This document shows positions 32,901-44,900 of a stretch of 60,000 bases of DNA, in pieces. The stretch is taken from NCBI RefSeq assembly GCF_964355755.1, contig NC_092674.1, forward strand, positions 29,998,001 through 30,058,000. The letters run 5' to 3'. Under the pieces are notes generated by a model. That model had not been told where the DNA came from. It did not search any database and was given only the letters and a program-made list of their open reading frames with translations. A program made the translations under genes and the position numbers. The stretch is from Antedon mediterranea. Its lineage: Eukaryota; Echinodermata; Crinoidea; Comatulida; Antedonidae. How positions within the stretch are numbered: position 1 is the first letter of the stretch; each line of letters starts with the position of its first letter.

Positions 32901-35900
32901 ATTTATTGATACACTGTGTAAGGTTACAGACGACGCTTCTGTAACTTCAGATGTTGCTAAAGGAGAAAAAAATGGATTCCTTGTAAATAAATATGCTTTT
33001 AAAAATGAAGATAAATGCTGCTCACAAGATAATATGTGCAATATGTTGACCAACGGTGCTGTTTTTGATAGAAATAACAAACAAATTGATCATTCCTGCC
33101 AACAACCATTCCTATATCTGAAGACTGATTCAAAAACTGAAGCTTGCAATATGACGAACATTGATGCTGGATATGAAAATAATAGCAACGGGTATTCTGT
33201 GTCCATATCAAAAAAGAATTCATCAAGATTTATATATTCTTCAGATTCACTTCCAGTTTCACCAAGAATTAACAATTTATTCAACCATGTGTTGACTAAC
33301 AAATCTTCCTTTACATATTCTACTAAAGGAGCTAAGCAACCATCTCCTAAAAAGTTTAAATGGATGGAAAGCGCTACAATAGTCAAAGAAGATAGTGATA
33401 ATGAGGACGATAATACTATTAAGGAGGTGCCAACTAAGGAGAATGAGAAATCAACAACAACATTTCAAATTAATCTACGCCGTCCTGTTAAAAAAGGTGC
33501 GACATTACAAATTTGCTTATTTTCTTTATTTATTTTTTAACCTTAAAATTAAAGATGTATTGTCCTCCAAAATCATGAAAAATAAAGATTTTTTAAATCG
33601 GACTTTGAATAGCCCATTTTGCAGTTTTAATGAAGTTGTTCACTTCCATAAGAAAAAAAATGGGGGAAAAAAATTATTTCACCTATAAACAGTTAAATTA
33701 CCCAGACAATTTGACCATTTTTTGCTTTAAATTACATTTTTCTTAGATAAATAAATTTTTTTCAGACCCAATTTTTTGTGAGAGTGAATAACTATTATGT
33801 GACATTAAAATAACATATTCAACAAAAAAATTTAAAAAAAATATTTTTTTAGGGGGACAATATATCTTTAACAAATTAATGTAATATAATGTAAAAGTAT
33901 AACATTTCACCAATAGTTCAATTACATTTTTTTTATTTTCTGCAGATTTCCTAACCTTTTCCACATTTTTTGATGAAGATGAAAATTCCAAAAAGTCTGT
34001 TGTTGAACATGAAAGAACAACAGTCAGTAGGAAGCCAATACATTTGCCAAGAACACATGGGATGTATGAACTTAAGGTAGAAGACATGCCAACAGATTAC
34101 ATTAATAAGAACATTCCAAATAGAAAAAACAATACAAAGGTTGAAAGTTTCAGCAGAAAATCATTGGATGTCATGTTAACACCTTGTTTAGTAAAAACTG
34201 CAAAACAAAATGATGAACAATGCCCATCAACTTCAAAACAATGTATGGCAGCTTCCTCAAGGGATGCTGTGACACAAGTTCATTTAGATAACTTTGATGA
34301 TGAGTTTGTGACAGCGACACAAGCTCAAAAAGAAATCGCTGCTGCTGATGAAGCTGAAATGGTGTATGCATTCATGCAAGAAGAGGAGGTAGATTGCCTG
34401 ATAGAAGAAGTTAGCTTGTCAGGAGTTGATAACAACCTCAATGGTCCAAGTAAAGTTAATTTTCCGTCAGACAGTAACATTTCAGAAATTACAAATGCTA
34501 GACCTTGTATGAGAGAATTTCAAAGAGGAAACAATGATGTAATGCTGGACCTTCCAGATGAAGAAGCAACTGTTGCAATGCAAACTTTAAATTTAAATAA
34601 AAAAGAGAATTTAGCTAGTGACTTTCATAGTTTGGAAACTAGAGAAGAAAACTTTTCAAAAACAAAGTTGAAAGTTGATGTTGAAGATCATAAAGATCAA
34701 CTAGTTCCTAGCTCTGCCTGTACTGATATCGATGAAGCAGCAACATCTTTTGTTGGGTTCATAACTGGAGCAGGAAAGAAAGTAAACATTTCTGAAGATG
34801 CTTTGTGCAAAGTTAAGGAAAAGTTTGACGATGTGGATGAATTATCAAATGAATTCTTCAAGACAGAAAACAGTTCAAAGGTTATTCCACTCCAGCCTAA
34901 AAAGACATCTTTTGGTGGGTTTATGACTGGAGCAGGAAAGAAAGTAAACATTTCTGAAGATGCTTTCTGCAAAGTTAAGGAAAGGTTTGATGATGTGAAC
35001 GAATTATCAAATGAATTTAAGACAGAAAACAGTTCAAAGGTAAATCCACTTCAGCCTAAAAAGACAACATCTTTTGGAGGGTTTATAACTGGAGCAGGAA
35101 AGAAAGTAAACATTTCTGAAGATTCTTTAAGGAAAGTAAAGGACATATTTGATGACAATTTTACAGATGATCGATTGGAAGAAAGTATAGTAGTGTCTAA
35201 TAACACAGCTCATGCATCAAACCAAAGAGAGATGCCTTCTGGCAGACCAGACAGAGAGAAGCCTTTTGTTGGATTTATGACTGGACAACGAAATAAAGTT
35301 AAAGTTTCTGAGGAGTCTTTAAAGAAAGTGAGACAGAAATTTGATAATGATGAATTTTATACTGTGAATATTACAGCAAATCCAATAGAAACATCATCTT
35401 GTGATGAAGACAAAGATAAATCATTTGTTGGTTTTAAGACTGGAAGAGGATATACAGTTAGAGTTTCTGAGGAATCCTTAAAGAAAGTGAAACAGACATT
35501 TGAAAATGATGACTTTCTGAATGTAAAAAATAATCCACTTCACACAGCAAATCCATTTGAAACATCATCTTGTTGTAATAAAGACAAAGATGAACCATTT
35601 GTTGATTTTACGACTGGGAGAGGAAAGAAAGTGAAAATATCTGAAGAATCTTTAAAGAAAGTTAAACAAACATTTGATGATGAAGACTTTGCTACATTAT
35701 TAAACGTAAATAATGATGCTAGTCATTCAAGAAGTTTGACAGTGACTAGTAAGCCAGATATTGATAAGCCATTTGTTGGTTTTAAGACTGGGAGAGGAAA
35801 GAAAGTGAAAATATCTGAAGAATCTTTGAAAAAAGTGAAACAAACATCTGATGATGGTGAAGATTTAACTGATTTTACCTCCTCAAGCTTTAATAACAAC

Positions 35901-38900
35901 GCTAGTCATTCAATTTTATCATCGTTTAATAAGCCAGATATCCGTAAACCATTTGCAGGTTTTATGACTGGGAGGGGAAAACAAGTGAAAATATCTGAAG
36001 AATCATTAAAGAAAGTAAAACAAACATTTGATGATGAAAACATGAACGCAGTAAACATTAATAACAACGCTAGTTATTCAGTTTCATCATCATTTAATAA
36101 GCCAGATATCGATAAGCCGTTTGCAGGTTTTATGACAGGAAGAGGAAAGAAAGTGAAAATATTGGAAGAATCTTTAAAGAAAGTTAAACAAACTTTTGAT
36201 AATGAAGATTGTTCATCTGATGCTCTCATGAATGAATTGACAAAGACGTCTGACACAATGGAAAAAGACAGCCAGGTCACGCCTTTTATAAAAACTGTGC
36301 CGCATAGCTCACACAGTAACAAACAATTTATTGGTTTTATGACTGGAAGAGGAAACAAAGTGAACATATCTGAGGAATCTTTGAAAAAAGTAAAACAAAC
36401 ATTTGATGAAGAAGAAATTGATACAGCCAACATTAATAATAATTGTAGTCATTCAAGAAATTTGAAAGTGACGTCGTCTAGTAAGTCACAAAAGGATAAG
36501 CCATTTGCAGGTTTTATGACTGGGAGAGGAAACAAAGTAAAAATATCTGAAGAATCTTTGATGAAAGTGAAACAAACATTTAATGATGAAGAAATTAACG
36601 CAGTAAAAATTAATAACAACTCTAGTAATTCAATTTTGTCATCTAATAAGCCACAAATGGATAAGCCATTTGCAGGTTTTATGACTGGAGGAGGGAAAAA
36701 AGTGAAAATATCTGAAGAATCTTTGAAAAAAGTAAAACAAACATTTGATGAAGACATTGATACAGCCAAAGTTAATAATAATTGTAGTCATTCAAGAAAT
36801 TTGGGAGTGATGGTGTTCAGTAAGTCACACAAGGATAAGCCATTTGCAGGTTTTATGACTGGAAGAGGGAACAAAGTGAAAATATCGGAAGAATCTTTGA
36901 AAAAAGTGAAACAATCATTTGATGATTTTGAAGATACTACTGATTTTACCTCCGCAAGCTCATCAAATTGGGAAAATAAGTCACTCTCTACTTCATTACA
37001 CAAACCATTAGAAGTGTTTAGGACTGGTAAAAGAAATGCTGTATCAATTTCAGAAGCCTCTTTAAAAAAGGTTCAACAAAAATGTGATAATGTGATATTG
37101 TTTGATAATAATATTGTTCCTAATGTTACTGTAACAACAAGTGAAGTGGGCACCAGTTCAGGATTCACTGGGTTCAAAACCGCAGGAGGTACATCTGTTC
37201 CGGTTTCTGCAGACTCACTGAGCAAGGTTAAAATGGTCCTGGAGAACCAGAATGTTAGCATGGACCTTAAAGATACCAATTTCATACCAGCATTTATTAC
37301 TGGGAGAGGGAACCAAGTCGATATATCTGATGATGCTATTCGACATGGAAAGCAACTTCTTTGTAATGTAGAAGATAAAATACCAAATAAAAGCCAAGTT
37401 GTACCTGCTGCTACAAGATCAATACCAGGCTTTCATACTGCTCGAGGGTCAAAGGTTGATATTTCAGATGCTGCTATCAAACACGTTCAAGATGTTCTTC
37501 AAGATCAGACATCAATGAAGAACTCTGAGATGTCCTCATTAGAAGATGTGCTTCTTCGTGAAGAACTTGAGAAGATGTCCAAAAGCAAGGAAAACTTGTT
37601 ACTCAGAAGGAATCAATCTAACCGTAATACGACGACTCCTACAGGTTCATTCAGGCAGAATGCATCATATACACATAGCTTGGACAAGTCAGTCTCAGTA
37701 CAAGGTATTCTTTGATTTCAAATACTCTTTTTTGCACTACCTATTGTCTTGTTTTCTACAAATTTAGAATGATGATTTTGACATTCCAATATACAGTAAT
37801 CACATTTGTTTATTTAGTAGATTCTTGCTCCAAAGACATCAGGCAAGAAGGAAGTCGATCTTTCAAAACTTCCCCAGAACGTAAGTTTAAATGTTTTTTA
37901 GTTTAAATTAAATGGAATAAGTTATAACATGAATAATGTGACTATTTAAATTTAAGAATATAAATTAATAATAATAATTTAACATTTTCTTTTATAGATA
38001 TTTTATCAGATAGGATCTTACCAGGCAGCATTACTCATCAGTTTAAGTCGCACCCTAAGTCTAGTTTTAAGTAAGGTTAAATGATCAATTACATTATTAA
38101 TTAAAAATATTAATTAAGTATATAATCTCTAATTATTGCTTTGATCTATTTGTATTACTGTGTAATAAAGCTAACACACTTATGTAAGTAAATTCTTGGT
38201 TATTTTTCATAGGAGAGGAAGTAACTTGGGCTCTGAAACTGTAAACAAATTTACAACTCCTTTTAAAGAAGGGGCAAGTTCAAAGTTCAAATCAGGCCCC
38301 CAGCCAAGTAGATTATTTGACAAACCTGCATCATCCAGAAGAACGGTTGTAGGACCATTTGCAAAGAAATTAAAGCTGGATTTGTCATCAGAAAATGGTG
38401 TTGTTGATGAATTGTGTGTGAAAGATGGCAACTGTGTTCAGTCCTCTATAAGAGAACAGAGTAACAGAATTCAAGGAAAGAAGGTTTGTAATGACATTCG
38501 ACCTCTGTCGTTTTTCAGTGCATTGCACTAACAGCCCTTCCAGTTGAATCAATTGGTTACAGAAACAACAATAGTTGCCCTTACATCCCAATACAAATAC
38601 AATCAAAGTATTTCCTAAATGTTTTTATGGCCTTATTTCATTGAAATAATATTCATATTTTATTGCAGAACTACACTGTGAAACCTTCAAGAGGAATTCT
38701 CCGTCACAAACGGAAAACGTCGGAGAGGATCAAACTTGGTAAGGCAGTTCATGGAGCTCTCCCAGGACAGCATTCTAAAGAACAAGTAATGTTACTTTAT
38801 TTATCTTTCATTTGAATGATTATTATTTCTCTATTACAAAAAATAACTTGTGTTATGTAACACCTGTGCATAAACAAATTAATTCCATTTCACATTAGAT

Positions 38901-41900
38901 GTTCTATTATGGTGTGCTGCCCTCAACGGTTGCTATTTCTGCTGATTCAGCTGAGGAGTTCCAGCTTGATGGATCAGACCATTTTTCAGAAGGGGTGCTC
39001 TCATCTGGAGGAATCAAACTTGCAGATGGTGGTACGCTCGTCTTTGATGATGCCGGTAAAGCAGGAAAGAAAGAATTCTATAAGTATGATAAACTTATTT
39101 GATAATGTTTATGTAACTTTATTATAAAGCTTTGTCTACACTATCAAACTAGTTTGACAAAAAAGGTGTGGTGTGCCCAAATATGGTGGTGATATACCCA
39201 AATATGGCAGTTATGACATCATCAAGTTTATATATGGGCACGTCACATTTTTTTGTCACATAAAGTTTGATAGTATAGACAGAGTTTTAAGTTCACATTT
39301 TTATGTAAAAAACTTGCTTATCAAATAAAAATAAATTATTTAATGTTTTTATTAATTATTGTCTTATTATTGCAGTGCTTTATTAGACACACCTGGAGTT
39401 GAGCCACGGCTTGTGGCCCCAGAATGGCTCAGCAACCATTATCGGTGGATTGTGTGGAAGTTAGCATCTCTTGAGCGTTCATACCCAAGCCACTTTGGAG
39501 GAAGGTAATTGAACTGATGTCATAATCTCTATCAAATTGTTCCATATTATATTACAGTCAACTCTCCCAATACCGGACACCTTTGGGCCGGCCAAATATG
39601 TCTGGTTTTCCGGAAAGTCTGGTATTATAGTGGTAAAAATGATTTTGGGACTGGTTGGACTTCAGAAAGAAAGGAAAGTCTGGTATTGGGAGAGGTTCCG
39701 GTTTTCAGAGAGTCTGGTATTGGAAAAGTTGACTGTACTATGAATTCCAGTTACTTCACAACAATAAATAAGAAGTTTTAATTCATACCTTACTGCTTTG
39801 TATAGATTACTTACTCCAGAATCAGTCTTGCTTCGATTAAAGTACCGATATGATCGTGAGATCGATGAAACTCAACGATCGGCTATAAAGATGATAACTG
39901 AAAGAGATGATACACCATCTAAAACTATGGTACTGTGCGTTGCATCTGTGTTTGATCACAGTACTGATCACACCACTAGCCCTTCCACTAGCCCAAACAA
40001 AGCAAAAGCTGTAAGTTGCTTTTTTCTCCCGATATTAATTGCAGGAATTTCCTGATATTTTCAAATGTTTTGGATAGACAAAAAAAAATGGATGACTATA
40101 ACCAGTTTTTTAAGACTTTTTATTTTAACCAATGTTATGGCAGTATGTAAAGCACAACTGATTATGAGTTATAAGTGTTAATGGTAACTTTCCGAAACTT
40201 TGTGAAATCTAAATAGTATTGTAACATAATCTATTTTAGACGCAGACAAGTATATTACTGACTGATGGCTGGTATAGCATCCCAGCCAATATTGATCCAG
40301 CCCTACAACGATTTGTGAAAACAGGAAAGCTGACAGTTGGTCAGAAGATTATCATTCACAGTGCAGAGTTGACCGGTTCCCAAGAGGCTTGTCCGCCACT
40401 TGAGGTATTCAAAATGGGAGTGTTTGTGGGTGTTTTTATCTTATTTAGGGACCACAGAGGAAATAAGTTGCTTTTTGTACTTTTATGTGTTTTTTATCCT
40501 TGTTTAATCCACTTGATCAACAGAATGAATAAAAACTAGATTTGAACTCGTCACTACGTACGAGTTAGGTTATCCGCAGCGCAAAAGCCACGCGCACGAT
40601 ATAAGTTAGAATATTGCGCGCAGAAAAACGATTATGCCATTTAAAAAATGTTAGTGCGCTCTCTATTTTGCGTCACGTCTGAGTATATACGGTATACACT
40701 ATATAATGTATACGTACTACATACAGTGCAGAATAGGTTAAAATAAGTGACCAAAGTTATTGACGCTTTTGGACATGATGACGTCATAACAATTTTAAAA
40801 ATGGTGAATCATTCGAAAAATAATTGATTGACCTAGGCAATATATAAAAATGGGGGAAAATGGAATACGGATAAGTGGAGATGCGCTCTATTAAATGTGA
40901 TGAGCTATGACGAAAGAGACAAAAATCCTATATTTGATATTCGTGTGGCCATACGATGACGTCACAATGTCCGGTTTGCCAAATCGATGCATGATTCTAT
41001 ATCTACAACTCATCTACATTCAGAATATGTAATTTTAAAAAAGTTCACCACGTAGTTTAGAATCTATGACTGTTTAAAAAAAGGCATAATTTTGACAAAT
41101 TTTTGAACTTTTTCATCAAAAATGCGCGTAAATTGTTTAATTCTACGTGCTCGTATGACGTGATTTTAAGTCGAAATTTATTGAAAATTGGTAAATTTAC
41201 TAGAAAATGCTGGAAAAACAAAAATCAAGCAAAAAAAAGAGGTTTTTGCGCTACGTGCGCACGCGCGCGTAAAAAAAGTGCGCAAGCTTGGGAATTTTTG
41301 AAATGCTCAAAATGACATGAAACGCGTAGAAAATTGATTAGAAGTTGATTTTTCGCATTTTCAAATTTTAAACGCGCGTGCGCGCGTAACTTTCTGCGCA
41401 ACCTGCCATTTTTAATCCATAGAAAGTTTGCGCATGATATAACTTAAATTTTCACCTAGTTTCAATACAAAATGAATTTTGGTTTTTAATCTATGATCAA
41501 TCATTGAAATTCATAAAATCGCGCGTAACTTACGCTGCGCAACTCGGATGAGACAGAAAACCTTATTACGACATCTTCAAATAGAGATCAATCTTCTCAT
41601 AAAGTTATACAATGTTATGTTAAGAAGATTTAGAGATACACTAGCAACAAAATTCGTGGAAAGAAAGAAGAATATAGAAAAAAAAAAAAAAGAAAAAAAA
41701 AAAGATCCTGACAATAACAAGAGGTTATCCGCCAAGTGCGGATAACCAAAAATAATTCCATAGCTCTAATTCAAATAAAACATTTTATTATCTTCATCTG
41801 TAAATAAATAAGAGAATCATTAATTGGTCAGACCATCTTATAATTGACAACATTTCTTGGTATGTTACTGGTAATATATCTATTTTTTGTCAGTATTCAT

Positions 41901-44900
41901 CTTATTATGTTTATATTTCTCTCTTTCTAGGCACCTCCGACTTTAAAACTGAAGATATCAGCAAATTCAACTCGTAGAGCACGGTATGACACAAAGCTTG
42001 GATTTCAACGCAACCCCCAGCCCTTTACGGTGCTCTTATCGTCCTTGTATGGGGAGGGTGGTATGGTCGGATGTTTAGATGTAGTTGTTGCGAGAGCTTA
42101 TCCCATTATGGTAAGTACATCTTGTTGAGCTCTGTCTACACTATCAAACTACTTTGACAAAAAAAGTGTGATGTTCCCAAATATGGTAGTGATATGACAT
42201 CATCATGTCCATATATGGGCACATCACATTTTTGTGACATAAAGTTTGATAGTGTAGACAGAGCGTAAACAATTAGACAACCTTTTGTTTAGAGTTTGTT
42301 TATCTGTGAATGAGCTTCTTGACTAAGGGTATTCTTTGATCGATTGGAGAGAGCGAGACGTTCTCAGCATTACGGTTTTATCTATTAATCTTTCAATAGG
42401 CAGGAGAATATAGTACACTTTCAGATATTCATTTTTTAGATATGCTTTTACCATTTTAAATAGTTTTATAGTATATAGAATGGGAGAGTATACTGAGAGG
42501 CTAGCATAAAGTGGTTTTTTTTTCTAGTTTAACCCTTTCACTGCGTATACCCGGTACTACTGGGTATAAACAGACGTCGTTGAAAAACGCATACCCGGTA
42601 ATACCGGGTATGGGAAAAACAATTATTTATTCGTATTTGCCTATAATATATAGCACCCTCTGTATTTTTTCGATGAACTTGAATTTTTTTGCAAGTCATT
42701 AAAACTTTTTTCCAGGAAAAAAAACGGCCCTCTATAGTTGTATTATCGTCTTGAAAATAATGCGCCCTATAGTTATATTATATATAGTATTGTATATATA
42801 ATAGTATTTCTATCTTGGAAAGTTGTTTTGAGTAGCGTAATGGCGGCCATTTTGAAAGTAACACAAATTTACCAGCCCCAATAGGGCAACATAGTGTTTA
42901 TCACAACACTCAAAAAAAAAAAATTCTGAAACAATAGTTAGTTTTTGTACTATAGTGAATTTTTTTAAAATGTCATTATTTTCACGATTTTGCCCCAAAA
43001 CTTTGATTTGTACATAATTTTTATAAAACAATATAAATAATTCAAATTTTTAAAATATTTGTATTTGTTATACGTATCTTCATCAATATCCAGTTGGGAA
43101 AACGTATTCCATAAGAATTTCTTATAGAAAATATAGTTTTTATCATTGATTCGATAAAAAACATGAAATCCAAAATACCTGTAATGACGTCACATGACGT
43201 CATCAATATGCAAATTACTTTTTTTTTTATACCTAACTGTAGACTAACCCTTTGCCCATCACACACCACAAAAATAATTATACAATTATCTCAATTAGTA
43301 TTTTTTTGCAATTAATTAAGATATCATATGTTTTTCCTAAATATATATTACGCACAGAGGTGGGAAGAATGCTCCGCAGTGAAAGGGTTAAAATTATTAT
43401 TAAACCACCTACTCTTTTTTATAGTATATGGAGAGATTAGCAGAAGGTGGTTTTGTCTTTCGGTCTGAGAAAGCCGAACGCAAAGCTGCAGCTGATTATT
43501 CAAGAAATCATCAAAAGAAAATGGAAGACATTTATTACAAGATCAGCTCAAAATTTGAAGATGCTTCCAGTGGTAGACTCTTTTCTTTTATTTAAAACCA
43601 TTTTTCTTTACGTAATTTCAGAAATATCACCCATAAAAAAAGTGTTCTCACATTGAAAAACAGCATTAATACAATTTATTTTAAATAAAAGTTGTTTTTT
43701 AATTAACTACTCAAACATGCAATGGAAACTAATTCTTTTTTAGGATTAATTTGGTTTTCCTGAATCTATTCATCTTCATATGTTTCTTCTTTTGTTTTTT
43801 CTGATGTTTTATCATTTGACTGTTATAATTATATCGACCTCTTTTAAATATATGTATGGTGTATGGATTTGAAATAAAAACAAACAAATATGAGTGATGT
43901 TTCTATATTTTTTAAGATTTGGCCCAGTAGAAAAATATTTATTTAAAACTTTTAAAAGAAAATCCAACTTTTTTTCAATTGATGCTCTGCTTGGGTAATA
44001 TAACAATTATTTTTAGGCCTAACTATTTGTTAAGTTAAATACTAGTAAGTTTGGAATGTTTGTTCCTTGATATCAATCTCTAAATTTGTTTCAAATTTGT
44101 TTTCAGAAAACAAAGGTGTAAAGAGGAAAGGAATCTGTAAGTTGTCTATCAAAGAAATATCAACAATACAAACTGGTCGTGAGATACATGAAGCAATGGA
44201 AACAGCATTTGATCCAAACTCAATCAAGGTAGGTTTTAATCTTTAAGCCCTGTTCACACCTATATCAAATAATAATACAATGATATGGCCTATTGTTGTG
44301 ATAAGTTAAGCTGCATTCACATTTGTTCTGTTTCACTGCATGGATGATGACTCAGTTTTATTAAATATATTAAAGAATTTTACAGTGCCATCTATGGGTG
44401 TAGTTTTTACATATTCCTACATTATAGTTAGGTTTTAATGTTTAAGCCCTTTTCACACCTATATTAATACAATGATATGGCCCATTGCTGCGATATCTCA
44501 AGGGTAAAGCTGCATTCACACTTGTTCCATTTCACTTCATGGATGATGGTTCAGTTTTATTAATTGGAATTGGACAGCGCTATCTGTGGGTGTAGTTTTT
44601 ACATATTTCCTACACTAGATATTATAGAACTGGGTTTTGGAATTGGACAGCGCTATCTGTGGGTGTAGTTTTTACATATTTCCTACATTAGATATTATAG
44701 AACTGGGTTTTGGAATTGGACAGCGCTATCTGTGGGTGTAGTTTTTACATATTTCCTACACTATAGATATTATAGAACTGGGTTTTTTCTTTTGCTAGAT
44801 GTGGTTCACTTTTAACTATTTATTTTGTCTTTTTAAAGTTAAATTATTGTTTTTGTTCGGTTTTTTCTGCAGAAGTGAATAACTGCAAAATGGCCTAATA

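Noticed and set aside
32337-37285. Numerous minus-strand open frames opposite BRCA2 exons (for example 34697-34972 and 36074-36769)
   Set aside because: They are antisense shadows of the BRC array, repeating a complement-derived FFKDSSD(I/M)FT pattern with no splice or start support.
40780-41745. Short frames 41103-41315 and 41548-41745 as transposase pieces
   Set aside because: They are Lys/Arg-rich from A-runs and GCGCGT words; no DDE or zinc-finger pattern is visible.
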